DNA from: Heliocidaris erythrogramma
Lineage: Eukaryota; Echinodermata; Echinoidea; Camarodonta; Echinometridae
Direction: 5' to 3'
DNA length: 64,000 nucleotides
NCBI GenBank assembly: GCA_025617745.1
Contig: CM046864.1
Coordinates: 29,445,162-29,509,161 of the forward strand
Shown: piece after piece, positions 12,834-27,800 of the stretch
How positions within the stretch are numbered: position 1 is the first letter of the stretch
How the letters are laid out: every line of letters begins with the position of its first letter
The notes under the pieces: model-generated
What the model was told of the DNA's origin: nothing
Seen by the model: only the letters and a program-made list of their open reading frames with translations
The model's database searches: none
Program-made: the position numbers and the translations under genes

Positions 12834-15800
12834 TCGAGAACCCGTCTACAAAGCCACCTATCCACACTGGCCAATTTTTGTGTTTCCCTTGGGTGGCCTT
12901 AATAGACAGGTTTGATTGTATGTGTACTGGTCTTTTGCAGGACGAGTGGCCAGAGGGATTGCCTTCATAGTACATACCTCTACAGATTAAATTCTTGCAA
13001 AGAACAAGCCTCCATTTCAAGAATTTTGTGCGTGATGGATGCTAATTGGCATATTTGGTTCTGGTAATGCAAGGCATGAACACTGAAGAAAGCTTCTTAT
13101 AAATCCTGGGTATTCAAATGTCAACACCCATTATTGAAGCCATTATTACACTGTACTTCACTTGTACTATACCTTTATTACAAGTGGAAAGGCCAGGATG
13201 CAAATTAATCAAAAGTCCAATTGAACCAACATGTAGCATTAATTTCAGAGTGAATACAAAATCTAGCAACATTTTATTTTTGTATAAGAATGCCAAAGCA
13301 TACCTTGGTGAGATTATTGAAGCTGTCGGTGCGTTCCCATGGTAGGAAGCTGCTCTTCCGATCCTGCTCCTCCTTTTTTCTCAAAGCATCATCCTCAGCA
13401 ACAGCATTATCTTCTCTAACAGGCAGAGGGTTCTCTACCACTTCACCAGTCCACTTCTTTATCTCATGATCAGTTAAGACTTCTTGCTTGGTTGTCACGT
13501 CCATTGAGACAACCTTCTTCTTTAACTCATGATCAAGGAAACCACTTGCAATTCTCATCACAACCTGCTTCGTCCTTGTGACCCAAGCAGTCTTGCTCCT
13601 GAGGATATCCCCAGCATCACCGAGGACACCTTGATTGACTTCGCTGTCTTGAGGAACCTTCGCTTTGTCAGTAATTGTCAACAGTTTCCTGAAGCCTCTG
13701 TTATTTCTTTGGATACCACCTGCATCGCCCTGAGGATTCTGTCCTGCACCATCTCCAAGGACATTTCCTTGATCATCCTCAAAGGCCACTTCAGCTGCAT
13801 CTGGAAGCTGGAAAGGAAGGTTGTTCTGTTCCTTCAACAGATTTCCAATGTTGTTGTTGTCCATGAAGTCGTTCTCATTTCCTGGATTTACATCTGCCAC
13901 ATCCTTGTTCTGCAACTGATCTTGTGCTTGTTGGCCATCATTGTCTTCCTTCAGGTTATTGCCATTCTGGAATTGGTCTTTAATGGCGTCCTGGACGATC
14001 ACTGGATCATTGACTCCCTGGAAGCCAACTGGTGGGTTGAGAATTTCCTCTTTTCTTATCTGCGGATTTTGATCAATACTTTTTCCAAATCCTTGGTTTG
14101 GGTTAACCTGGTATACTTTAGGTGGATTTGGGTCAGCCGGGTTACCTATTTGTGGATTAAAATCTGCTGCTGGTTCAAGATCCTGGCCAACCCCAGCTAA
14201 TGGTTTAGCATCAAACACAACCTGCTGATTGAAACCGTCGATTCCATCCTGCCTTCCCATTGGTTGATTAAATGCATTCTCCTTTCCCTGGCCAACCATA
14301 CCATCAGCCACACCTTGGTCTTTTGAGATCTTGTTGCTTTTGTATGTCTCAAACTTGTCAGCAATGTGTTTGTACTTTTCTCTTGTCTCTTGTAGGTTAG
14401 GATCTTGTTTTTTCATACTTATACCTTGTTTAAGTCCTAACAGATCATCCTCACGCAGGTTCTCAAAAGCACCATCCTGACCCATCCCTCCACCCTCTTC
14501 AAGATCCTTCTCCTCCATTGGCATTCCATTTTGATTAATTTGACCAAACTTATCCGGAACCTGTCCCAAAGGCACCTCTGCTTGTCCCAGATCAAGTCGC
14601 TGTCCAAACTGCTGTTTACCCAGCCCTAGACCTCTGTGCAAACCTTGCCCAGCTACAAGCTGGTCTCCCGTATTCCCATCTGGTAGCTGTACTCCTGCTG
14701 CTTGTTGTTCCTGTCCAAGATTCAGACCAAGATTCAGACCTCCCACACCTGGACCTTGCTTTGGACCATTCCCTTCTGCGGCTTGTAATCCTCCACCTTG
14801 AACAGGTTGCCAGGCTTTCTCTAGTCCTTGTTGAATACCTTGTCCTGGTTGACCACCCTGTCCAGCATCACCCATGTTTTGTTGCATTTGGATTCCTTTG
14901 TCAAAGGCCTGACCGGGAGCAATGCCAAGATTATCTTTGTCTCCTTCTCCGACCGCCTGTCCTAAGTTAAGATTCTTCCCTGCATTATGTGCATTGCCTC
15001 CAAACATGATATCATCAAAAGCATCGGCTTCCTTTTTCAAGGCTTCTGCATTAGCCCCTAACCTCTTGCCATTACTTCCTAAATTCTGACCAAAAGCCTG
15101 CTTCCCTCCATTCTGCAAAACAGGCTGGTCCCCATTAGCATCAAGTCCTTGCTGAATCCCGCCAAAGGCATTGTCTAAAGGAAGTTTGCCACCAGTTTCT
15201 ACGGGCATTTGCTGCTGTGCTGGATTAACCACCTGGCGCGGTTCTTTGGCCAGCCTATCTTGAAATATCCCCTGACGAGCTTGATCTCTAAAACCTTGAC
15301 TGCCCTGTGGCTGCACTGGCATTTGCCCTGGCATCTGTCCCTGCATGATACCCCCTTGTTGTACAGGAGCTTGTCCAAAGGATAGCTGCCCCAATCCCAA
15401 CCCCCCATTTTGTGCTTGCCCAGCTTGAGCAAATGGCAACTGCCTGTTCCCTGCTGGCAATCCTTGTCCCACCTGTTGACCAACAACTTGTCCCTGTCCA
15501 AAACCTTGTCCTACCAACCCTACCACTGGCTGCTGAATCTGACCCTGTCCCACGTTCAGCTGCCTTGGTATTTGATCCACATCTGTGTCCTTGAATACTG
15601 CTTGTCCTTGTCCAAGTGGTTTTCCTGCTAGCCCTTTCTCCAGCTGTCCTCTGAAACCTTTCCCAGCCTGTCCAGTCTTTCCAAACTGTGGGACGACCTG
15701 CTGGTTGATAGCTCCCTGCCCAAGCTGCCCTGCTTGCCCAGCAAAGACTCCCTGCAGCTGACCTTGACCAAGAACTTGACCTTGTCCCTGACCTTGTATT

Positions 15801-18800
15801 TGACCTTGTCCACCTGTCCGTTGCACTATCTCAGGAACCCTTCCAAATTCCACCCCGTTGTCAATGATGGGTTGTTTGCCTCCATCCTGGTGAAGGCCCT
15901 GGGCAACTTCTCTCCTGCGCTTGGTATACTCTGGCGATAGCATGTACTGGGCAAGTATTTGGGATCTTAGCCGGTCATGTCCTCTCTGCGTTATATCACC
16001 TGTTTAAAAGTAATAAAAAAATTTTTAAAACGTGAATACTTACATGAGAATCAAGAACAACTATGACCTAGTATAGAGTACATCCCTTTGGACTAGTACA
16101 CCCTTGAAAGTTACTTTCTTAGGCAATTTACTACATCATGACTGAGCAGGGCATAAAAGGTGCTTTCATTAGTATACATATATTAAAATCAGTGAGGGCA
16201 TTGGTATGGGTTATCATCACAAGGTAACTTTGGAACAGTCTGATAGCCAAGGGTGCTTGGACTGTTTCGAAGTTACCGAGGGTGAATAATTATACTTATG
16301 CCCGAAAATTATGATGTGTATTGTTAGTTGTATAAAATGTTGAGGTGGATCCTTGTTGTTCTGTACAAGTGCGAAACATACTTAAGCAATGCCAAGTTTG
16401 AGTGCGCGCATTGAAATTCCTATGAAGCAAAAATGTGCGGTGAAGTACACATGTTAATGCGCCCGGTATTGCATGAAGAGTATTATAATGACTAAAGACC
16501 AGCCACTACCAAAATTACACGTTAGGCAAAATACATGCCTGGTCACGCGTACGCTCTTAGCCAACCATTTGATTACGATCTACTTCACCATTTTATATAT
16601 ACGTAGTAACTCTTGCTACAATTCTTATATCCACTTAGAATTTCACTCTTGGCACTATTTCTTACCATCCTGCAACTGCTGGGCTAATTCTTTCAGCTGA
16701 CTTGCAATAACTTCTGTTAGCTCCTCCTCTTTCGGTTCAAATGACACAGACACTTCCTTTTCTCTGGCTAGGGGTACTTTAGGACGTCTACAAGATTAAA
16801 GAAATTAGAATATACACACATTTCTTGAAATAATAAACATGCAAAAATTGGCAAATAAGGGGGGCACAACTGCTTTTAAAACCCAATGCAGCATACCTAA
16901 GAACACATAAGAAAACTATCCCCTCATCCATTGTGTTATTTACCCCCCCCCCTAAAATTTTCAACCCAAAATGACCCTTAAAAATCAGAATTTATTTTTT
17001 TATTTGCTTGTCCGAAATTTGGGAAAGTCCAAGCTATTTAGTCCCATTCATTGCCAACTACATGTACATCTAAGATAGTATTTCTGGGTCCCGTTTCATA
17101 AAACCAATATCAATGACAAGTTACGATAGTTGTTATAAGCTACTAAAATCATTGAATCTGATTGGCTAAGAACAAATTTGTCATAGTTCTGGATCAGTTG
17201 TTGTCGGTAATAAGTTTTATGAAACAGGATCCTGCTGATTGTACTAAGAAAATAGCTCTACTAGAGCTGGTATCTCTATGAAATATGAAGTAACATGATA
17301 CCTTTGATGTTAGTATACCTCCATAACTCCATAATACTTCTAATCATTGGGGATCAAAATGACCAAATATTTTTGGACTTGCCCATTTACACAATCCTGG
17401 ATTTATCCCCGCATGAACCAAAGCAGAGAGACAGAGAGAGAGAGTACATGTAGGAAGCAAGAAAGCAATCTTTATTCAAAGCCATAACAAAATGATTGAC
17501 CTCTCAAGATAAACTTACCTTCTCTCGCGCGAAATGTCGTCAAAATCAAACACTGGTTCCACTTTCTCCTCTTCCACCTTCTTGGTTTTGTTTTCTTCCT
17601 TCTCTCCATCAGGACGTTTCAAGGCAAGCAATTCCTGTTCTAGATCCTTATTCTCTTTGGTATTCACTGTCACATTGAAAGTCACCTGAAGATTCAACCA
17701 TTAAGAAATGAAATTATTCAGTTTCGAATAATACACATGACACAAGTTGCTGGAGAAATGGAAGAGCAAAAGTCACAGCATAAACTGAGTCCATTTTCTA
17801 GTCATATTCAGGAAAGCATTTTTTCTATGAGCTAAATTGATCATTTTTTCTTCTTCACATTGGCAACATGGGTATTTTATTTTAGAGCTATTTTTTTCTA
17901 ACAAAAATTCAAGTACATGTATGGACGAGTCCAAGCTAGTTTGTCCCATGCGTTACAGACAGATTTTAGTTTATCCCATGACTGCTTCAAGCTGATAGAC
18001 CCCTAGAGCTTGAATCATACTAAAGATCAAGTAAAATTATGTTTTTATGTCAGTTTATGTTCAAGATTCCATAACACAATCCCATAACACTTGGTAACGT
18101 ACAGGACAAAACTTGGACTAGGTATCTAAAAAGAATATACATTAAAGGAGTACTCCGGCCTGAAATCAATATGAATTGAATAAATAGAGTAAAATTAAAC
18201 AAATGAATAACTGAAAATTTCATCGAAATCGGATGAAAAATAATGAAGTTATGGAAATTTTAAGCTTTGCATTATTTTGGTAAAACAGTTATGTGCACGT
18301 AATCATGAATATGCATCGAGTGTGCTGATGTCATATCCCCACTTTTTCTTTTGTATTTTATTATATGAAATTTCAATTATTCAAATTTTCTGCTCCAAGC
18401 CTATAGCTACAAGGACTGACTCCTTATTTAATGTGTAAGTTCATCATTGCTGTAACTTATTTTGTTGCAAGGGAGATATTTTTTATAGACATGTATGAAA
18501 AAATGAAATAATGAAGATTTCATATAATATAGTTAAAAAAGGAAAGTGGGGACGTGACATCATCAGCTCACTCATTACATATTCATGATGACATGCATAG
18601 AACTGTTTCCCAAAATAATGCAAAACTTAAAAATTCAATAACTTCGTTATTTTTTATCGGATTTCGATGAAATTTTCAGCGTTTTGCTTGTTTAATTTTA
18701 CTCTATTTATTCAATTAATATTATTTTCAGGCCGGAGTACCCCTTTAACAAAAACTAAGTTGAAGAGACTAATGAAACTGACTGATTACGTAGTACAAGA

Positions 18801-21800
18801 CAGGAACAACTGCATCATAAAATGTTCAGGGATTATCACAACTGGAACAAACTGACGACGTCTTTACCGGAAATCACAATCGTTGAAAAGCCATGTACAC
18901 AGATACAAGTACATGGGACTACACAAATATTTTGGCATTGAAATGAGAGAGCTAACATATTATTTCTCATATTTACCTGGTCACTGGCTTATAGAGTACC
19001 GAAGTGCTGACGTCATATTCGCTCGTCGTCCAGGATACTGGTTCCAAACAACAGAGCCTGCGCATGAGGTTCACCGCGAAGTCATTCGAGCAACGGGCTG
19101 GAGCAGGGCAATTTCTGTGTTTGGCGCTGGTGTGATCACCACGCCATTGTTTAGCACAAAATTGTTTAGAACCAGCAACCTTGACAACGTGGCCGGTATG
19201 ACGTCACACATCGGTACTCTATAAAGAGTTGCGATTCATCTGAATCAATTACAAATCAAGTCCTCCAATCAATCGGAAATTAACAGTCTCTCATCTCTTA
19301 CGTACAGAGTTATATCAAATTAATATGCACTTAATCACAACTCTTTATAAGATGGGCCAAGAACTCAACATTCTTGATTATCTTTATTAACTGCACTTAC
19401 ATTGAGGGGGCTGTCGTCTTTACTCTTGCCTGCAAGATGAAAGGTCAACGCACTTTCTGACATGTTCTTGTAGAGGAGCACATGAATTGTCTTGAATTTC
19501 TGAGCGATGGTAGCGGTCCGGACGATGTCCTTGTTGTCATACTTTCCCTCCGTGATAGTCGATCCCTCTTCGAAGATCGGGGTGGCGTTGAAGTAAGCCA
19601 CCAATAGGCCTGGGTAGAAAATCAAATCAGTTTCAGACGTTAACCCAATGGAGAGAATCGTATTTTCCTTGAACATGCATTTCCCATCCGTTTTATGCCC
19701 ATGTTATCTTGGCAACCTGGGGAGCGTTTCATCAAGAGTTTTGTAAGTGATTTCTTCCCACCAACTGTTATAAGCTACTGAAATCCTTGCATCTGATTGG
19801 CTGAGAGCAAATTTGTCAGTAAAAATCACTGACAAAGACACTTGATGAAACGCTCCCCTGTTTTTTTGCCTAATAATGTAAATGTAAGACATTTTTCACT
19901 TATTTTTTGTTTTTCTTTTAGTACTAGTAATGTAAACAGAGCCCTGCGGAAGACAAGCTTTTTATATGTGTTTTATAGGTTTACTTTTATCACAAATCAC
20001 TGTATTTCTATTCCTTACATTTTAATAATTTTTATGTTTGTTGCTGAACAGACTAATATTAGTTTAGTATCATTTCATGCGCACCCCCGATCCTGACTCA
20101 TTTTACTCCACACTAGTAGTGTTGAGTTGTACCAATCTAGGACTGTTTCATAAAACTTGTTATTGATAACAAGGTACAATTATTGTCATAAGGTAGAGAG
20201 AATTTGTTGCATTTTATTGGCTGTATAGCAAATTTATCATAGAAATAAGGCTACTCTGTGTAAAGACAATTCTGTGTAAAGATTCTGTGTATAAAGTTAA
20301 CGTGATTTAGATATTAAAGGAATTGATCTACTTTGCCCAGGATTGAAAAAAAAATCACTGTTCCAGCTAATGCTGTAATCATAATTGCAAACCTTTAGGT
20401 CAGACAGGAATCGCCTGAGTTTTATAAGCTGATCGGTCGTTTATATAATATCAAGATATTTACAATTGAACATTGATGTCGGGATAGAGTACCACCGAAC
20501 TCTAAAGAACTCTTACGGTTGGCATACCTCGCTCTATCACAGAATACCGTACGGGCCGGAAACCCGCTCTGATATCGCCAAGAACTGGAGCTTGGTTTTT
20601 GTGATACAGCGAAGCGAAGAAGCCAAGCGACTTGCACTAGCGATCGACTCACGATTTTCTCTGTTTTAGGATAGTAAGCGGGTTCCATTTTCTCTCATAC
20701 ACTGTATGTAGTTAGAGGACTGCACACAATTTACTGGCATTTGAGCGGATTTCACAATTTCAAATTTTCACAAAGTTAATCAATCCCTTTAAATAAATAC
20801 CTGTAATTGTGTTCATGAAGGTGATACAGAAAAAAGGATGTTTTACCTTTTGGTAGAGTGACATGCATTCCAGGGCCTGTGATGAGCACAGAGTAGATGT
20901 TATGTAGATTGGCTTTGCCACAATCACCGGCATCAAAACCACACTGGGGTACATTACAGGCCTGGTATGAGGAGATGACGAAGAAGAAGAGGAAGGGGAA
21001 ATGGACGAGGGAGAGGAAGATGGAGAGGAAAAAGAAGACAAAGAAAAGGAAGAATAAGAAAAAGAAGGGAGAAGAGAAAGCGAAGAGGCGAGAAAGAAGA
21101 AGAATAAACGAGATAGAAAAAAGAGGGAAGAAAAGAGGGAGGAAAAAGAGAAAAATAAGAAAAGGCGGAAGTAGACAATGAAGATGAAGAGAGGAAGCAG
21201 AAGATGTAATAGAAGGAAAGAAGGAAGAATAAGAGGAACAAGACAGAGGAAAAAAGAGAAGTGAGATGAAGAAATAGAAGGGAAAAAATTAATTAATGTT
21301 GCATCATACAAAGTATCCAAGAGCTGAGAGAAAGGGAGAGACCATTTCAGACAAAATATGTACCTACACGTGTTAAAAATCACTGTGTTAAAAACTGCAA
21401 TCTCCAGATCTTTTATTACAAAACAATCTAATTCGCCCCAATATAATACAAGACTGACATTTGATCGGTGCCTCTACTGAATACATACAACAACAAGAAA
21501 GTGTGTGTGTGGGGGTGGGGGGGGGGGGGGACATAGAGAAATTGGTAGTGTAGCGTAAAGAAACTCACCTGATCACAGTACTTGTCAGCTATCCAGCCGT
21601 TAGCACAACCGGTATTACAGTACACTGTAACACAAACACGAGATTCCCAATGCATGTTCAGTTAAAAGTAATTCATTAAATTTTAGACTTAATAGCATGG
21701 AGGGTATTTTAAGCAAAGTTTGACAGATAAGCAGAAAATTTGTCTGGAAACTTGATATATGAAAAGCACTGAATGACATTTACTAACTCTGTTGCATATT

Positions 21801-24800
21801 TGTCTAAAGCTAAAAAGAGACCAATCGTAAGGAAACAAAGCGATTTCAATTTTTAACGTAAAGCCAACTGGAGGATCTTCATGTTTATTTTTCTACTAAA
21901 AACTCCTAGCATCTAGTGCCATATGCTTATGCAATGAAAACGAACACACAGAGTGCAGCAGGAATATTTAATCTTTCTTTTCATGGTAAATGTATATTTT
22001 GAATAAAATTTAAAAATATTGAGATACACATGTGAACCACAAAATGCGGGTAATGAGCCAACTAACGTGGCTGGCAAAGACTGAGATTGAAGACGGTGAA
22101 TGGTATTACTTACTCTGTTCCATATTAGATCCTCCTCCCTGTACACCACCAATGGCACCACCCTGGGCTGATACACCTGGGGGAAGGGATGAGGACAATA
22201 AATGTTTAAAGGTAGAGGTTTGCATGGTGGTACTGATAACGTGGAGTAGGTTTTATGGTTCACCATGTGGTTAGACCTGAAAAGGACTATTGAGTAAGAA
22301 GAAGAAAGTGGAGAAAAGTTGAGAGGAGAAGAAAAGGAAAGGCGAGATAGAAATTCAGAGGGTGCAGAAGTAATCTTTCTTGAAAGTGTGAAGTCCTGAA
22401 AAGGACCGTAAACCAGATTCCACTTTCTTCTTCTTACTCAATAGTCCTTTTCAGGACTAACCACATGGTGAACCGTAAACCTTCTCCACGTTAATAAAGG
22501 TTTTAATTACCTGCTGAAAAATGAAGAATGTACAAAACTCTACTGTTTGGCTAGATATTTGTGCTCTTAACGACTTCCTAGACACTAGATTTACCAACAA
22601 TTACCATCACAGGAAAACGTTCTGATTAGAGTTTAGGGGTATATGCGTCAGAGGTTAAAGGTCAAAAGGGTCTATTTCCATGAAACTACAGGTCTTTAAT
22701 GGCCTCATTATCGTGATATCTTGAAAACCGTTTGAGGTATAAACTCCAAACTTGGTGATAGTATGTATCACCATAAGTAGACTGATGGGTTTTGTGGATA
22801 GGTAGGTCAAAGGTCAATGAACTTTCAACCATCAAATATTGAATTTTCATTCGTGTAATTGTTGGATGAGGGGAAAACATAACCTCCCAAGGGAATAATC
22901 TTTAAAATACGTGTACATGTTTCAGTTTCTCGGTGAAAGAACACCCGATTCTAAGCCCAAACGTCAAGTTCATCATTCAAATTCTTAGGCGGGATTCGCT
23001 GCCCATGGCAAAGAAGGGTTAAGATGGACCCCAAATATTTGTCTTGCTGCAATCTCATAGTCAGTCGAAACAAACTTTGTTCAATTGCTAATAATAGCCC
23101 CTAGTGCTTCCAGACTAAGGCGCAAAGGTTTTTACTACAGTGGCTGACATCTTACATGTCACATTAAATGGGAAGTCCATCCTCAGATTTAGGTGGTCTT
23201 AAAATCATAACAGTTTGAGCAAAATCCGATAAAAAATGAGAAAGTTATAAATTCTAGAAGTTGTCGTCGATCAAACACATTTGGCATCTCTGCGAAATAT
23301 CTTTCAAGGTCGTCCTCCATTTGAACTGAAAATTTTCAAAAAATTCCAATTTCTTAGTTGTTGATGAAGGAATAGATTTGTTCATACAGGGGCTGTGTAA
23401 AAACATATTTGCAATGATTATATCAAGGATGCATGTCCGATTAAACATTCCCTCTGGAGAAGATAAAAATTTATAATTTTTTTTTTAGTACAGGGTGAAT
23501 GGAAGAGAACCTCACGAGATACGTCAGCGTTGCCAATTTGTGTTTGATCGATTACAACTTCAAAAATTAACTTTCTTATTTTCCATCGGATTTTGCTCAA
23601 ACTTTCACTGGTCCATTTTTAAAAAAATTCTGCTTCCATTCGAACCAGCTTAATATCAGGGTGGACTTCTCTTTAAGGTTTAACAGGTTATAATTGTCTT
23701 ACCTTCACAATCGCCACCATCCCATTCACATTCTGAATTGTTGCACGCCTTGTCGCAGTAATTATCCTTGATCCATGACGATGGACACCCCTCAGCACAA
23801 TTTGGAACAGGCCATGTCAAATATACCTGGATACAAAATAACCAGGGCACATCTAATATCACTGTCACACCGCCAAACCGACAGATTCTTGGCCATTGGT
23901 GGCAATGCAATGTTTTGTTCGGTCTGTTGTCGGTCTGACGTCGGTTTGACTGTGGTATAACGATCCTCCTTTTCAGAAAACTCTTTATGGCATTTATTAT
24001 TATTAATATAATTATCATATTAGTAGTATATTATTAGAGTACATTATGAGTGGTACATGCACATGTATGACATCATTCTCTACAAAGATCAATATATATC
24101 ATTAAAAGTATTATCATTACTACTTCTATTAATATCGATTTTGTTTTTATCATAGTGATATTTAAAATCATCATCATCGTAATCATCATCATCGTTACCT
24201 TTTGCCCCGAGGCATGTGAGTAGAAATCATCCGGCCAGATATCCTTTCCAAACATGGTGTCGTCATTGAGGTAAATAAATTTCTTGGACAGTCCTGGAAT
24301 CCGATGGATATGAGATTCAATGGCAGGGGAACTGAAGGTGGGAAGGTGGGACATATTTAGGAATATCTCCTGCAATTCAAGACAAAATACAATTACATGT
24401 AAATAAAAAGGAAATGAGTTACAATGGTTTCCTTCAATCATAATGACAGTATCTGAAACGTAGCTTAAAGAGAATTGACCCAATTTGCCGAAAAGCACAT
24501 GCTCTGCACACAGAAATGGATACATGGTACTGCACACTGTCAAGTGGCATGAATGGGCGGCCCAAAGTATTCCTGCTATTTCTCGTCATATTTCGAATAT
24601 GATGGAATTTGAAGAGCAATCTTTTTTTAGGGATGTTTCTACTATGATGTTCTTTCAAACCGACATAAAAGGAATGAGATGGTTGACAAATTATTTTTTA
24701 TCTTTCCCAGAACTCAACCTTCCCTTTAACTTAGTCCACTACAACCACCCCAACCCAAGTCATAAGTTTAAAGAAAGGTAGAGTACTGGCAAAGTTTAAA

Positions 24801-27800
24801 ACCAACTTGTGTGCTTTCTCATTCATTTTACTCACATAGGGAGGAAAATTACATAATAAATCTAACATGAAAAGAATTGCTTTGAAATGCCTTCGTATTC
24901 AAAAACACAACTGATAATAGTTTTAATGTTTGGACCAAACTTGATGCCACATGCGTGTGTAGCGTCATATCCTATAATTTGTGTGCAGTGCATTTCACCG
25001 TAGGTGACCTTCAGCTAGATGAGTTAATTTCCTATTATTTTGATGATTCAAAACCTCAAAATACATGATTATTTCTATGAACTACCGGTACATGTACATG
25101 TAATATAATCAACCTTTCCAAATGTTTTTTCCTCAACAGTTTCTCTCACAATGGAATCACACGACTAGAACTAAATTTATCTTTAACCCTTTCGTGACAA
25201 CACTCCTCATTTTGTGGTTGGCTCAATAACTTTTGATTCAGAGCCCTAAAATATATACTACATGCACAAGGAGGAAAAGCAAAAATTTCTGCACACACTA
25301 TGTCCACTGTTGCCGCATGACCATATTACGTTTGATGCCAGGAATTTAAAAAAAAACGAGAATAAGCTTTAAAATTCTTAAATTGGCAATACATTGAGAG
25401 GTTCAAAATCATGGTTTTTCATCAAATTTGGCAATTTTTTCAACTTTTCGACTGAATTCCTAACCATGTAAATTGTTTTCAAAGACATTACATTTTATTA
25501 GAACCATTTAGCACTAAAAGAGAAAAATTATTGTTGCCAATTTGAAAAACAAAATGTGATCAATTTAGCCCTTAAATAATTCCTGTCCTGAAAGGGTTAA
25601 TCTTATCAGGGTCAAGAAACACAGAATTGCTCTTACATGTACATGTATATCATCAGATTCTATCACTATTCACAAATTGTTCAAATTCAACCAGATTGGC
25701 AACTCTTTAATATTGTAGAGTTCCATGGTAACAACACAGCACTTACATCATGAGAAACTACCACCAGTCTTGGGTTGTCCAAATTCAACCAGGAAGGTAT
25801 CTGACCATTGGTGACAACGTACACACGACGTATCCAAGGGGCGTGTTTCTCCAAAGAACGTAGCGAATATCTTAATTCCTGGAAAATGAACAAGAAAAAC
25901 GTCATGTTCTTACACATATTGGGATACTACCAAGCTGGTGTATGCCTATAAATCTACAAGATAAAAAAAATTAAATTCTCTTTTTAACAGTGGTAAAATC
26001 ATTCCAAAATTAGATAAAGGCAATACCTCAAATAAGCTCTATTAACAAGAATGCACTGAAAACAATATACAATGTACAGTCATGTACTTACAATGTGGTA
26101 ATAATAATTTTACATAATTATATCATGTAAAAATGGTGACAAAACAATTCATTCATGCCTTTACCCTAACATAACTGACCAAAGTTGAACAATTCTAAAT
26201 ACTTCATAGTCTTCAAATATTTTAGGCGAATAAATTAATGAAAATTAAAGAATTTCAAAATGGTACCTCGTTATCTTCAAATCTGTTGGGTGCATAATCT
26301 TCATCTGGTTTTGATTCCTCCTACAAAACAAAACAAAAATTAAGATATTCCGTAATGATAAAATTGGCCCAATTTCACAATGATGGTTTAAATCTGATCT
26401 ATGATTTACGAGTGAACACACTTTCATCCGGCAAAATTTCTTAGGTCCACCCAAACCATCCCCTGTGATGCCGCAAGTCCATACATGTACATGTAAATGT
26501 ATATCACTCAATTTTGACCAATGAACAGACTTTCATCCTGCAAAATTGCTTTGGGTCTTTCAACCTACCCCTTGGAATACCACAAGGCCATATATCACTC
26601 AATCTGGGACCAATGAACACACTTTTATCCTGCAAAATTGCTTTGGCCTCCCAAACCACCCCCTTGGAATGCCACAAGGCCATATATCACTCAATCTGGG
26701 ACCAATGAACACACTTTTATCCTGCAAAATTGCTTTGGGTCTTTCAACCCACCCCTTGGAATACCACAAGTCCTTATATCACTCAATCTGGGACCAATGA
26801 ACACACTTTTATCCTGCAAAAAATTGCTTTGGGTCTTTCAACCCACCCCTTGGAATACCACAAGTCCTTATATCACTCAATCTGGGACCAATGAACACAC
26901 TTTTATCCTGCAAAAAATTGCTTTGGGTCTTTCACCAGCCTGGAATGCACCAAGGCCATATTTCTTTCAGTTTGTATCAAGGGCAAACAACTTTCTACCA
27001 AGAATTCTGTACACATGCATACCATTATTCTCCCTTGAACATTGTCAAGGTTATCTTATCATCTACTTCTTGTCTTCCTCTAAAATAAATCACATCTTAA
27101 ACTAGAATATCACTGAAGGTGATTAATACCCCCGCCCCAATGTGTGTGCCAAATTTCCTGAGCATTGCTCCAAAAATGAGGAAGTGGTTTGATCTGCAAT
27201 ATTTTCCCGTTTTGTTGCCATATGTTGTTACCATGGCAATGCATTTTCCACACATTGAAACAATGTGTCTTGCATGACTTTCCAAGCACAATGTGTGTGC
27301 CTAATTTCAGGAGCATTGCTTGAAAAAGTGAGGAAGTTGTTTGATCCGCAATATTTTCCCACCGATTTATTGACATAATATGCTGTTACCATGGCAACGC
27401 AGTTTCTGACACATTCACAAAATATGTCTTGCACATCTTCATTACAAGACCAATGTGTGTGCCGAATTTCACAAGCATTGCTCGTAAAATGAGGAAGTAG
27501 TTTGATCCACAATATATCCCACTGATTTATTGCCATAATATGCCGTTTCCATGCCATTACCATGGCAATGCAGTTTCCGACACATTCAAAAAATATGTCT
27601 TGCACATCTCCATCCCAAGACAAATGTGTGTGCCAAATTTCATGTGCATTGCTCGAAAAATGAGGAAGTAGTTTGATCCGCAATATTTCAACCTGATTTA
27701 TTGCCATAATATGCTGTTACCATGGCAAAGCAGTTTCCGACACATAAAAAAAATATGTCTTGCACATCTTCATCCCAAGACCAATGTGTGTGGCGAATTT

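Noticed and set aside
13529-14200. 223-codon plus-strand ORF
   Set aside because: Antisense shadow of GNPTAB exon 20, which has clear homology at both ends and phase-matched splice sites.
20760-21383. 207-codon minus-strand Phe/Ser-rich ORF
   Set aside because: A shifted-frame read of exon 16 plus the intronic polypyrimidine tract; not coding.
26505-26960. CRISPR-like array (also 52292-53316)
   Set aside because: Head-to-tail tandem repeats without unique spacers, in animal intronic DNA.
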